NCBI GenBank assembly: GCA_903839695.1 | Contig: CAIMDI010000016.1 | Span: 1 to 34,829 of the forward strand | Length of the DNA stretch: 34,829 nucleotides | Direction: 5' to 3' | Origin: Candidatus Tayloriibacteriota bacterium | GTDB lineage: Bacteria; Patescibacteriota; Minisyncoccia; Phycocordibacterales; PALSA-1337 | Shown here: piece after piece, positions 14,464 to 23,482 of the stretch | Position numbering within the stretch: the first letter of the stretch is position 1 | How the letters are laid out: each line of letters opens with the position of its first letter | Notes under the pieces: model-generated | What the model was told of the DNA's origin: nothing | Databases searched by the model: none | Seen by the model: the letters and a program-made list of their open reading frames with translations, nothing else | Translations under genes and position numbers: made by a program

Positions 14464-15927
14464 CTATTTTAGCTCTTCCCAAGACAGAGTAGAATATTGA
14501 TTTGAGGTCAAAGGAAAACTTGGTGGAGGAGCATATAGAAGATTTCCATCATATATAATATTTCTTAAAAGATATCCATTAGAATACACGTCATTTCCAT
14601 CAACATAAGAAAATCCATATCTTTCACTAGAAGCTATCATCCCGTACAAAGTAATTGTGCTTCTTTTATAATTTGTGCCACATTGTGAAAAATATGCATA
14701 TCTACCTATGCGACCCTTTTGCGCCACCAATGCGGCATCAATTCTCAAAATATTATTACTATTTAATCCGGTTGTTATATTCCCTTGAGCAATTAGAGAT
14801 ATTGAATCTGTGCCATCGTAATTTGTATACAATAAATCTTTATTTACAATGATATTTTTCCAAGTATTTAAATCTTCTGGAAATGTAGCTGCCACAATGG
14901 ATAGTCTAGCTCCGTTTATTTTACCATCTACCCATACATTATCCTCGAAAAATATAATTCCATTTTCTGGAAATGTAACTCCTGATTTAAAAAGTGTTTC
15001 TGTGCTTATGCTCCATGTACCCCAATTTGTTTGTCCGTCATAAGTACAAGTTTTAGAAGCAGATACTAATGTATTTACCATATAAATATCATAAGTATCA
15101 TTCTCTTTTAAAACAATATGATATCCCTGCAGTCCAGAAGAAGTATAATATCTTCCGGCAGATCCTGCATCTACTGCAATAGTTTTCATAGCAGACAAAG
15201 AAGCCGTGATACCAGCAAAATCAACTTGCGCTACTGGGAATTGTCTACCAGCCATGAATACATCTGGTCTACTAGGTACAGGAGTAGGTGGATTAGGATC
15301 ATCTGTACCTACATTAGTATAAACCCCCCATTTTTGCCTATTAACCCCCACATCAGTATCTATGTATTTCTCTACGGCACTTGTTACTGTGTTATGTGCT
15401 AAACCATCAAAACGAATTCCTGAATTTGAATGAATCGGTCCGAAAACTTCAGTACCTACTCCAAAACGCGAAGGTGCATTTGCAACCATAGCAAATCTGG
15501 CAAAAGATGGTATGGCAAAAGTCACCTGAATACTTCTTGAAACATTTGCATCACTTAATACTGTTCCTTTAGAAACTACTTTTGTGAGAGTTGAACCCGT
15601 AATTGGAGGAGTGATAGTTAATTCAAATGAACCTATAATAACACCGTCTTTATCTTCAAAAGTATGAATAAAAGGACCATTTGATGTTGTTGTTCCAGTT
15701 CCATCTTTAAAATCGGAAGTTGCATGCGCTAAATGCCATCTATAATAGTCTATTCCGGCTTCAGCGATTTGGAATGCTTGCTCTCTGGCAGTTAATTGTC
15801 TTGTGTTTTTTAGCATTGTGGCAGCCCAATTCACAAGAGAAGTAGTAACGATTATGGCAATCACACCAAAAACCAATACATTTACCAAAATCATACCTTG
15901 ATTGTTTGAATCTGATTTAATAATCAT
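14464..15927 (-). CDS. Type IV pilus minor component, PilX-like
   Basis: This 487-residue protein has one N-terminal hydrophobic helix (about 11-34). It is followed by AREQAFQIAEAGIDYYRWHL (47-66), the hallmark of PilX-type minor pilins and related pilus-assembly proteins. The consensus prepilin cleavage GFxxxE is not clear; NNQGMILVNVLVF is the nearest match. The long extracytoplasmic part (about 100-487) is rich in Gly, Ser, Thr and Asn and has no domain I recognise. The start overlaps the end of the PilW-like gene by 4 nt, which implies translational coupling. Confidence 0.75.
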   Translation of the reverse strand: MIIKSDSNNQGMILVNVLVFGVIAIIVTTSLVNWAATMLKNTRQLTAREQAFQIAEAGIDYYRWHLAHATSDFKDGTGTTTSNGPFIHTFEDKDGVIIGSFELTITPPITGSTLTKVVSKGTVLSDANVSRSIQVTFAIPSFARFAMVANAPSRFGVGTEVFGPIHSNSGIRFDGLAHNTVTSAVEKYIDTDVGVNRQKWGVYTNVGTDDPNPPTPVPSRPDVFMAGRQFPVAQVDFAGITASLSAMKTIAVDAGSAGRYYTSSGLQGYHIVLKENDTYDIYMVNTLVSASKTCTYDGQTNWGTWSISTETLFKSGVTFPENGIIFFEDNVWVDGKINGARLSIVAATFPEDLNTWKNIIVNKDLLYTNYDGTDSISLIAQGNITTGLNSNNILRIDAALVAQKGRIGRYAYFSQCGTNYKRSTITLYGMIASSERYGFSYVDGNDVYSNGYLLRNIIYDGNLLYAPPPSFPLTSNQYSTLSWEELK

Positions 15928-16559
15928 AAATTATCTTTTAAATTTCTTATACTTACTTGTGTTGTATATGTTCTAGTTACTGGAGCCTTGTTTGGATCAG
16001 AATCTATAATTAAATTTATTTTTACTAAACTTATTAATAATAATGATGATATGGGTTGTGTTAAAGGTGATCCTGTACCAGAATACTTATTGTCAAAATA
16101 TTCAAACAAAGGCAATAAGGAAGTATTTTTTACATTATACGCTAAAGTTGAAATAACCTCATTAGCAGAATTATAAGCAAGTGGAGATCCTGTTGGAGAT
16201 ATCAAACCCTTTTTTAAAATACCATTTAAGATAAAATATCTTATTTGTTCTTTTTTACCGTCACCATTTATATCACTGAAAAAAGATATACTGTCTGCAT
16301 TTGCTGTCTCTATCGGATATGCTCCGTTATTCCCTCTCGATGCTGTTCTTATTTCTTTTACCATAGTTCTAATAACAACTCTGGCATCTTGAGCGCTGGA
16401 TAATGAATCTTGAGAGTATTTATTATTTGTTATAACTTTAACACTAAAATCACCTACAGCGATCATAATTATTCCTAATATAGCAATCACCACAATCAAT
16501 TCAATAATTGAAAATCCTTTAATGTAATTATTTTTATAATTAAAAAACAATTTATTCAT
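15924..16559 (-). CDS. Type IV prepilin, PilW-like
   Basis: This is a 211-residue prepilin. The class III signal is clear: a basic leader of 15 residues, cleavage between Gly15 and Phe16, Glu at +5 (Glu20), then the helix FSIIELIVVIAILGIIMI. Residues about 45-80 continue as a helix with AQDARVVIRTMVKEIRTAS, as in PilW/PilJ minor pilins. I chose the ATG at 16559. An earlier in-frame start at 16595 would overlap the upstream gene by 34 nt and make an over-long leader, whereas 16559 follows the upstream stop by 2 nt. It is coupled to the next gene by a 4-nt overlap. Confidence 0.85.
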   Translation of the reverse strand: MNKLFFNYKNNYIKGFSIIELIVVIAILGIIMIAVGDFSVKVITNNKYSQDSLSSAQDARVVIRTMVKEIRTASRGNNGAYPIETANADSISFFSDINGDGKKEQIRYFILNGILKKGLISPTGSPLAYNSANEVISTLAYNVKNTSLLPLFEYFDNKYSGTGSPLTQPISSLLLISLVKINLIIDSDPNKAPVTRTYTTQVSIRNLKDNL

Positions 16560-16561
16560 GA

Positions 16562-18349
16562 TTATGGTGATAAAATAATTTCTTTTTCTTGCCATGAACT
16601 TTCTATATTTGCATCTGCACTAGAAGTGGTATATCCATCCTTTATTACTTGTATATTATAATTTCCTTCAGAAAGTCCCGAGAATATTACTTGACCTGGT
16701 GGTGTACATGAAGTCGTAGCAGTAAAAGAAATATCTGAAACATTTGGTGATGTAGAAGTAGATGTTGATTCTAAAAATACTTTATACCTGGCATATCTAT
16801 CACCATTATGAATGGTGGAAATTGTTGAATTTGAAGTTGTGTAATATGTTGCAGACGTTCCATCTGGTCCCTTGAAATCCCAAGTTGTTGGAGGTGAAGA
16901 TGAACTAGCAAATTGGAATTTTATGCTTGTATTTGCCAATTGACTTGCTGGTAACCAAGAAAAACTATAGAAATTACTTGCCATTCCAGTATCCATAGTT
17001 GATGACTCAAGCCAACCGCTTAGATTGTATGAATCAAAAACTTTTTTTAATTTTATATCTCCCACTGATATGGAGGTATCGATATTCCCATCATCATTTG
17101 CATATTTTGTTAAATCAGTTGAAGACGCTTGACCACCACCACCAGACCAATCTGTTTGTGTAATAAAACCTCTACCTGTGACTTTTGTTACATCATAACC
17201 TGAAGAATTTGTAACATTAACACTTGCATCTGTTATGGGAAGTTTTGTAGCACTATCTTTTACAGTTATGAGTAAACTCTTTGAATTTTTAGGAGCTACT
17301 ATAATGGAAACATTCTGATTGCTATTTGGACTTAATGCAAATGGGTTTAATGGATTTAATCCGACAATATCATAGTTAGAATCTAAACCTTTTACAGTGT
17401 ATGAATCCCATTCCATATTTGGAATTGCTAAACTACCCTTACTATCTGTAATATGGTTTTTTAAATATTTTGGTATATCTTTACCTATTTTTTTTGAACC
17501 TGTAAGAGAAAAATCCATACTTGGAACAGCTGTGCAAGATGCAGTAACACTTGAAAATGATAATGTGCTCAATTTATCAATAAAAAAACTTATTGGAGTT
17601 AATTGTTGCAAAATAACTGTAGCGTCAGGGTTTGTGGGTGAAGCATTGTCTATTTCTGGTGTATAAGTTCTATCAGTTGAATATCCTGATTTAGTAACTG
17701 TAATCTTATAAGCATTTGTTCCTGGTGGCGCATCTACAATTTGCAAAAAACCATCAATATCAGTTACATCGTCAATAACTATATTTGGATTTACTTGAGA
17801 ATTTACGACATGAACAGAAGCATCTTGAACTGGTGCACCGTTTGAATCAAATACTTTAATAAGCAATGCCCCATTTGTTGAAGCTGTCTCTAGGTTTTTT
17901 GGTGAAACAATAGTAGATAAGATTATTGGAGTAAAATTTTTACATGTCGCACATTGAATCTCAACTTCAACTGTTTTACTATCTGCAGGAGAAAGATCTG
18001 GTTTGGTCGTACTGCCCATGGCTCCATCAAATGGCAAATCTATATTTCTGATTGTGGTAATTACAGTAAAAACAATTCCACTTCGTGTTAAGTCTTGTGT
18101 GTGTGTCAATTTTCCATTTGGAATACCTCCTGCCAAACCAACATCCGAATAGGAAAGATTTCTTATGATTTCAAATTGCTCATTTGCAAGATTTAAAGCA
18201 ATAATTTTATATTGATTCAAATTTATTATATTAAAAAGACTTACGTATGCTTGAAATGCAGCAATAGAAATGACAAGAAAAACTGCTACTCCAACAAGAG
18301 TTTCAATTAAAGTAAAACCATTTTTCTTAAATATTTTTTTAAAAATCAT
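16562..18349 (-). CDS. Very large prepilin with carboxypeptidase-regulatory-like domains
   Basis: This 595-residue protein starts with a class III signal (KKIFKKNG, cleavage Gly11/Phe12, Glu16 at +5, FTLIETLVGVAVFLV) and continues as a PilV-like pilin to about residue 150. Three beta-sandwich repeats of the carboxypeptidase-regulatory or Cna-B kind follow. The first is at about 158-248 (ALLIKVFDSNGAPVQDASV), the second at about 276-352. The third appears split, 357-398 (SLLITVKDSATKLPITDASV) and 551-594 (GQVIFSGLSEGNYNIQVIKD). Between its halves lies another probable beta-sandwich (about 425-546). Ordinary pilins have 130-200 residues. This one is probably displayed as an adhesin at the pilus tip or surface. 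The start codon directly follows the pilC stop with no gap. Confidence 0.82.
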   Translation of the reverse strand: MIFKKIFKKNGFTLIETLVGVAVFLVISIAAFQAYVSLFNIINLNQYKIIALNLANEQFEIIRNLSYSDVGLAGGIPNGKLTHTQDLTRSGIVFTVITTIRNIDLPFDGAMGSTTKPDLSPADSKTVEVEIQCATCKNFTPIILSTIVSPKNLETASTNGALLIKVFDSNGAPVQDASVHVVNSQVNPNIVIDDVTDIDGFLQIVDAPPGTNAYKITVTKSGYSTDRTYTPEIDNASPTNPDATVILQQLTPISFFIDKLSTLSFSSVTASCTAVPSMDFSLTGSKKIGKDIPKYLKNHITDSKGSLAIPNMEWDSYTVKGLDSNYDIVGLNPLNPFALSPNSNQNVSIIVAPKNSKSLLITVKDSATKLPITDASVNVTNSSGYDVTKVTGRGFITQTDWSGGGGQASSTDLTKYANDDGNIDTSISVGDIKLKKVFDSYNLSGWLESSTMDTGMASNFYSFSWLPASQLANTSIKFQFASSSSPPTTWDFKGPDGTSATYYTTSNSTISTIHNGDRYARYKVFLESTSTSTSPNVSDISFTATTSCTPPGQVIFSGLSEGNYNIQVIKDGYTTSSADANIESSWQEKEIILSP

Positions 18350-19576
18350 TTATATAACATTTACCAGAGAATACATAGGTGAAATCATTGATATAGCAAA
18401 GAATCCTACCGCAGCACCGATAATAACCATTAGGAAAGGCTCAATAATAGTAGACATGTCTTTTGTTCTTTGCTCGACATCATCCTCATAAAAAACTGCA
18501 ACGCCCATAAGCATTTCACCAATTTTACCAGTTTCTTCTCCAACACTCATCATTTCCCCTAGAAAAATGGGGTATAGCTTTGTATTTTCAATAAATATTT
18601 TTGAAATAGGTTCTCCTTTTGTGATCGTTCCTTCTGCTTTCTCCAATACCGCTTTGTAATACATATTTTGAACAACATCTTTTGTAATACGAACAGATTC
18701 AACCATATCTACTCCTGAAGTTAAAAGCGAGGAAAGTGTTCTAGCGGTTCTGGCTGAATTGACCTCTTTTACTATTTCTCCAATAACAGGAATTTTAAGT
18801 ATTGCATAATGAATAATCTTTTTTCCACCATTACTTTTTGACCATAAAATATATACAACTACCAATAAAACAAAAACAAGAAATACCAATATTCCATGCT
18901 CGATAACCATAGAACTTGACCACAAAACAAATTTTGTAGAAGCTGGCAAGCTTAAATTCATTTCAGTGAAAGTTTTCATCAAAGTCGGAACAATGAAAGT
19001 AAGCATTAAAATAGCGATTATTATCATAGCCCCAAGTATGATACTTGGATACATCATGGCACCCTTAACTCTACGCTGAAGTGAATATGATTTATCCATT
19101 TGCAAAGCAACAATTTTTAATGATTCTGCCAAAGTACCACTTTGCTCCCCTGCTGCCACCATAGAAATAAATATTGGTGAAAATACTTTCTTAAAATTAC
19201 CCATTGCTTCACTCAATGTCTTTCCTTCATTTATACTTGTTTCAAGAGCAATTAGAATTTTTTTTAATTCTTTATTTTTTGTTTGTCTCTCCATAACAGT
19301 CAATGCGCGAGACATGGATAGTCCAGCTGTTATCATAGATCCCAGGCTTCTTGCAAAGGTAATTTTTTCATGTGTCTTTATAGAATGTAATGAAGGAAGT
19401 GAAAAAGATAAATCCTTAAACCGAGAAAACTTCTTTTCTTTTACATTTATTATCTCTCCAACATCCTCTCCTGACTGTTTCCACATTTTGTACAATTCAT
19501 AACGATCGGCAGCGTCTTGTTCGCCCTTTACTATTTCTCCATTATTTTTTCTTGTTTTATAAATAAAATGAGACAT
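18350..19576 (-). CDS. pilC: Type IV pilus inner-membrane platform protein PilC
   Basis: This 408-residue protein has two T2SF/GspF domains (about 70-195 and 275-395). The repeated motif is visible as FARSLGSMITAGLSMSRAL and, in the second half, TARTLSSLLTSGVDMVESV. Three hydrophobic segments anchor it (about 172-195, 222-245 and 370-395). PilC is the membrane platform that the PilB ATPase turns to add pilins. It follows pilB by 2 nt and precedes the large pilin gene with no gap, so the order is pilB-pilC-pilins. Confidence 0.95.
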   Translation of the reverse strand: MSHFIYKTRKNNGEIVKGEQDAADRYELYKMWKQSGEDVGEIINVKEKKFSRFKDLSFSLPSLHSIKTHEKITFARSLGSMITAGLSMSRALTVMERQTKNKELKKILIALETSINEGKTLSEAMGNFKKVFSPIFISMVAAGEQSGTLAESLKIVALQMDKSYSLQRRVKGAMMYPSIILGAMIIIAILMLTFIVPTLMKTFTEMNLSLPASTKFVLWSSSMVIEHGILVFLVFVLLVVVYILWSKSNGGKKIIHYAILKIPVIGEIVKEVNSARTARTLSSLLTSGVDMVESVRITKDVVQNMYYKAVLEKAEGTITKGEPISKIFIENTKLYPIFLGEMMSVGEETGKIGEMLMGVAVFYEDDVEQRTKDMSTIIEPFLMVIIGAAVGFFAISMISPMYSLVNVI

Positions 19577-19578
19577 TT

Positions 19579-21327
19579 TTATTCTGAAATTACACGCAAT
19601 ACTTCTTCGATTGTGGTATTACCCTGCACCGCATTGAAAATACCGTCTTCAATCATTGTAAGCATTCCCTCTTTCTTTGCTTGAGCTTCAATTTCTGTTG
19701 ATGTAGCGCCCTTCATTATAAGATTCTTAATTCCTTGGCTGACTTTTAATACTTCATGAATTCCAACTCTGCTTTTGTATCCATCATCATCTTTTGAAAC
19801 TACCGGCTTCCAAAAATATATTTTGTCCCAATTATCTGTAGACTTAACTATTTTTTCAACCTTTAATGCCTCCAAAACTCTATTTAAATCAACAGTTTTT
19901 CCCAATGAAGCCAATTCATCCTTTGAAAGTAAATATTTTTCTTTGTGTTCAGACAATTTTCTTACTAGTCTTTGTGCAACAATAACCTCAATAGTAGATA
20001 CAAGTAAGAATGGCTCTATTTTCATATCAAGCAAACGAGGTATAGCTCCAGCAGCACTATTTGTGTGAAGTGTTGATAATACAAGGTGACCTGTTAATGC
20101 CGCATTAACAGCCAAAGATGCAGTTTCATTATCTCGAATCTCACCCACCATAATAATATCTGGATCCTGACGAACAAGAGTTCTGAGTCCAGATGCAAAA
20201 GTAAAACCAATATCTGGCTTAACTTGGGTCTGATTTATTCTTTTCATTTGATATTCCACTGGATCTTCAATAGTAGAAATATTTACATCTGGCTGATTTA
20301 GAATATCTAAAATTGTGTATAGTGTAGTGGTTTTTCCAGATCCTGTAGGTCCTGTTGTAAGGATCATACCTGTAGCCAATGTAGTAGCATGATGTATTCT
20401 TTCTAATCCTTCTCCATGAAATCCTAAATATTCTAGAGTAAAACCAGAAACACTTTCACGCAAAAGACGCATAACAGTTTTTTCTCCATAATATGTTGGC
20501 AATAATGAAACACGGAAAGAAACCTTTTCTCCATTCATGTCAATTTTAAATCGTCCGTCTTGAGGTAATCTCTTTTCGTCCAATTTAAGATTTGAAAGTA
20601 CTTTTATACGTGCAGTAATAGAAGCTTCTGCATTTCTAGGCAAAACCATGGCATCATGAAGCATTCCATCAATTCTGTATCTAACGAGCAATTGATCCTC
20701 CATAGGTTCTATATGAATATCTGAAGCATTTTGGATAATCGCATGTTTCAATAACGTATCTACTATACGAATAACTGGCAAATCCTCTGCGATTTTCTTT
20801 AAATCCTCTTCGGTAGCTCCATCACCATTACCCTCGTCTATTGTCTTTAATGTATCTGATTCTTTTTGAATAATATCTCCAAATTCTGCCTTAAGACTTT
20901 TTTGATATTGGATAATAGCATTCTTCATAGAATCCGCATCAGTAAGTCTAGGAAGAATTTTTAAATTTACTTTCTTTTTTACAAAATCGATAGCGGACAA
21001 ATCGTCAACATCTAGCATGGCTATTTCTAGCTTTTCACTATCACTTTTAAAGGCAATTATATTGTGATTACGAGCCACCGGTTCTGGAATAAGGGAAAGC
21101 GTCTCAAACGGGATTTTTCTATTTTTCAAATCAACGAATGGTATTCCCAATACATAGGCCTGCATTCTTCTCAAATTATCCTGAGTTATTTTTCCCTGTT
21201 TAACCAATAAATCTCCCAACCTAACGCCAGTTTTGACAGCTTCACTTTCAGCTAAATCAAGATCAGCCTTCGAAACCAAACTCGAATCAAGAATAAATTT
21301 ATTTAATTGTAAATCTTCAACATGCAT
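19579..21327 (-). CDS. pilB: Type IV pilus assembly ATPase PilB
   Basis: This 582-residue GspE/PilB ATPase drives pilus extension. The N-terminal MshEN-like domain (about 5-150) is followed by the NTPase core. Walker A is GPTGSGKTTT (326-335), the Asp box is ISTIEDPVEY (350-359), Walker B is DPDIIMVGEIRD (388-399), and the His box is HLVLSTLHTN (414-423). After AQRLVRKL the family normally has a four-cysteine zinc site; here there is none (LSEHKEKYLLSKDELASL). An insertion of about 30 residues precedes GYKSRVGIHEVL. The paralogous retraction ATPase PilT is not in the window. Upstream is an 83-nt gap without a clear terminator. Confidence 0.96.
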   Translation of the reverse strand: MHVEDLQLNKFILDSSLVSKADLDLAESEAVKTGVRLGDLLVKQGKITQDNLRRMQAYVLGIPFVDLKNRKIPFETLSLIPEPVARNHNIIAFKSDSEKLEIAMLDVDDLSAIDFVKKKVNLKILPRLTDADSMKNAIIQYQKSLKAEFGDIIQKESDTLKTIDEGNGDGATEEDLKKIAEDLPVIRIVDTLLKHAIIQNASDIHIEPMEDQLLVRYRIDGMLHDAMVLPRNAEASITARIKVLSNLKLDEKRLPQDGRFKIDMNGEKVSFRVSLLPTYYGEKTVMRLLRESVSGFTLEYLGFHGEGLERIHHATTLATGMILTTGPTGSGKTTTLYTILDILNQPDVNISTIEDPVEYQMKRINQTQVKPDIGFTFASGLRTLVRQDPDIIMVGEIRDNETASLAVNAALTGHLVLSTLHTNSAAGAIPRLLDMKIEPFLLVSTIEVIVAQRLVRKLSEHKEKYLLSKDELASLGKTVDLNRVLEALKVEKIVKSTDNWDKIYFWKPVVSKDDDGYKSRVGIHEVLKVSQGIKNLIMKGATSTEIEAQAKKEGMLTMIEDGIFNAVQGNTTIEEVLRVISE

Positions 21328-21410
21328 GAGTTATATATGTATGCATATTATAACAGAAAAAAGAGTTAGAGTTTGGGGATAAAAACAATTTTATTCAAAA
21401 CTAAATTAAA

Positions 21411-22664
21411 TTATAGAGCGTATGTCCAAGAATATGTTACAAAACCAACTATTGTTCCATTTACACTTACACTATATGTCGCAGAACCTGTACCTCCGTA
21501 TTGTGCTGGTGGTACTGGTACGCAACCAGAAAATACAAGATTACCAAATCCTCCTTTAGATACAGTTGTATTGCTTGGTAATGTAAATGATGCTGGTGCA
21601 GTTTCTAGAGATATGGGATTAAATGCCGTTCTGGTAAATGTGGCTACACTACTGTATGGATTATTTATATTAAAGGTTGAATAGAATGTTGTTGTCTTAC
21701 CACTTACACATGATCCAGTTGCCTGAGCGCTTTTATCAACAAAGTAATATGAAAAATCTGTAAACTTTCTAAGAGCCATAATAACTCCATTGCCTAATTT
21801 TATGAGAGCTTTGGTGGCATCAGGGTCTGTTGGGCTGACTAAAGCTACCTTGTAGGCAATACCATTTTTATAAATGCGCAAATTAGATGATTCGGCTGTT
21901 ACATTAGCAGGATTAATAATAGCAATATTTTGTATTGCACTTGGGTCTTTTACATGAAAACCTATGTCTATATAACTAGAAGATGGTTGACTGATAACTG
22001 TAAGAGTAAAACTAGTGGTTTTAGATGATGATGGTCTATATGTATCACAAGATATATTTGCATTTCCCGTTATAGCTGAAATTACAGAATATCCAGTGGA
22101 ATTACATAAAGAATTTGCTGGATTAAAGGAAGATGCGTTACTTGGAAGATACCAACTTGCACTACCAATAGTAGCACTTAATTGATTTCCTATACTGTCC
22201 AAACAAGTAATTGGGTGATTATAATTCCAAGAATCTGCTGGTGCTTCCTCGGTACATGATGCTGTAATTAAAGGAGGCTGGGCACTTAAGGTTATGGTAT
22301 AAGTTCCGGCAGGAGTTGATGGTGATGTAATAATGTTTATATTGCCATTTGCTGACACCGGAGCAGAAGGAACTAATACATCTATACCCAATGAAGCCGG
22401 ACTCATATTAATTCCTGATGCATCAATTAATGATGTAATATTTAAAATTGGGTGCAAATTAGGTCGACTTACGGTATTAAAACTAGCGGTAACTGTATTT
22501 GTAACTGAATTTCCAGCCATTACAGTTTTATTTCCCCCATTTGTAAGAGTATAATCAAAAGATGAAGATAGCACGATCGCGTTGGCGACTTTACTGAAAA
22601 ATACAGATAAAATAAAGATAGGAATTAAAAGTAAAATAATTTGTATTCTTATTTTCTTTAACAT
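21411..22664 (-). CDS. Secreted protein of the pilus/surface block, unknown family
   Basis: This 417-residue exported protein has a signal peptide (MLKKIRIQ, hydrophobic core to about 24, likely cleavage after VANA). The mature part is rich in Ser, Thr, Asn and Val and looks like beta-sandwich repeats, with several Cys that could pair. I know no family. I chose the ATG at 22664, 5 nt after the upstream stop. The earlier in-frame start at 22688 would overlap the upstream gene by 19 nt and add eight residues before the signal peptide. It lies between small surface genes and pilB on the same strand, so a pilus-associated or cell-surface role is an inference from context. Confidence 0.7.
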   Translation of the reverse strand: MLKKIRIQIILLLIPIFILSVFFSKVANAIVLSSSFDYTLTNGGNKTVMAGNSVTNTVTASFNTVSRPNLHPILNITSLIDASGINMSPASLGIDVLVPSAPVSANGNINIITSPSTPAGTYTITLSAQPPLITASCTEEAPADSWNYNHPITCLDSIGNQLSATIGSASWYLPSNASSFNPANSLCNSTGYSVISAITGNANISCDTYRPSSSKTTSFTLTVISQPSSSYIDIGFHVKDPSAIQNIAIINPANVTAESSNLRIYKNGIAYKVALVSPTDPDATKALIKLGNGVIMALRKFTDFSYYFVDKSAQATGSCVSGKTTTFYSTFNINNPYSSVATFTRTAFNPISLETAPASFTLPSNTTVSKGGFGNLVFSGCVPVPPAQYGGTGSATYSVSVNGTIVGFVTYSWTYAL

Positions 22665-22669
22665 TTTAT

Positions 22670-23089
22670 TTATGGTGTAACTATCCACATCTGTCCTGTT
22701 ACCGCAGATCTACCTGCATCTCCTGGGCATAATCCTGTAGCGCATCTTTGTATTATCAAACCTCCTGCTGTATCTACAATACCAGCTGAAACTATTCCTC
22801 CACTTCCTACACCCAATCCATTTAACCATGTTGAACCATTTGGTACTGATAGTGCATAGCTTGTTGTCGAATAACTAATACTCAAATATCCAGCCTTTGT
22901 TTGTGCTGATGTGCCGACATTTAGTGGTGCGCTACATGCTGGGTTATAGCCTGGGGCAGTAGGATCTGTTACACAGGTTGGAGCTGTACTATTGGGTGCA
23001 GTCCAATCAGCTGAAACATAACTAACACCCCAGACTAAAACCATCGCTAACATTATTGATTTTATATTTTGTGTTATTTGTCTTTTCAT
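22670..23089 (-). CDS. Small secreted protein, unknown family
   Basis: This 139-residue exported protein has a signal peptide (hydrophobic about 11-26, likely cleavage after VSA). The mature start is proline- and cysteine-rich (DWTAPNSTAPTCVTDPTAPG), then comes NVGTSAQTKAGYLSISY. Such a start followed by a PLNVGxxxQxKxG motif recurs, to my recollection, in surface proteins of Parcubacteria. Cys pairs at about 39/52 and 116/121 may form disulfides. It sits 1 nt after the upstream gene and 5 nt before the next, so it is part of one operon. No function can be assigned. Confidence 0.7.
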   Translation of the reverse strand: MKRQITQNIKSIMLAMVLVWGVSYVSADWTAPNSTAPTCVTDPTAPGYNPACSAPLNVGTSAQTKAGYLSISYSTTSYALSVPNGSTWLNGLGVGSGGIVSAGIVDTAGGLIIQRCATGLCPGDAGRSAVTGQMWIVTP

Positions 23090-23090
23090 A

Positions 23091-23456
23091 TTATTTTTTA
23101 TTTAATAAATTTGCTATTTTTTCTCTTTCTTCTGCCGTCATTGGTTTGCTACTTTTTGCTTGTTTACTTAATTTCTCTGCAATACTATTTTGCTCTGTGA
23201 TTGTTGGTGGAGCCTTTATTTTACTATTTTCATTTAATTCTTTGGCTACTCTTGCCATTTCTTCACTTTGTTTATCTACCACCTGTACTATTACCCTTTC
23301 ATCAGTATTAGCTTTATTTGTAACGTTTATTTGATAAAAGATAATATAACTAGCAACCATAACCATCAATAGAACAGAAAGTAATATATAAAGTGTTCTA
23401 TGTGGATGATTTGGCATTACCTTTGCAAACAAATCTTGATTATTTTTATTATCCAT
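23091..23456 (-). CDS. Single-pass membrane protein, unknown
   Basis: This 121-residue protein has a cytoplasmic N-terminus (about 1-20), one membrane helix (about 21-42) and a charged, probably coiled-coil exterior (about 55-121: EEMARVAKELNENSK, AEEREKIANLLNKK). No known motif is seen. The gene lies 1 nt before the next small secreted gene and 26 nt after the GYAWSSNIGW gene, so it is co-transcribed with the surface block. Confidence 0.65.
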   Translation of the reverse strand: MDNKNNQDLFAKVMPNHPHRTLYILLSVLLMVMVASYIIFYQINVTNKANTDERVIVQVVDKQSEEMARVAKELNENSKIKAPPTITEQNSIAEKLSKQAKSSKPMTAEEREKIANLLNKK

Positions 23457-23482
23457 TATATTAATTTAATTTAAAAAATAAT

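Noticed and set aside
16560-16595. Longer start of the PilW-like prepilin
   Set aside because: It would overlap the upstream gene by 34 nt and give an atypically long leader; the ATG at 16559 fits the tight spacing of the operon.
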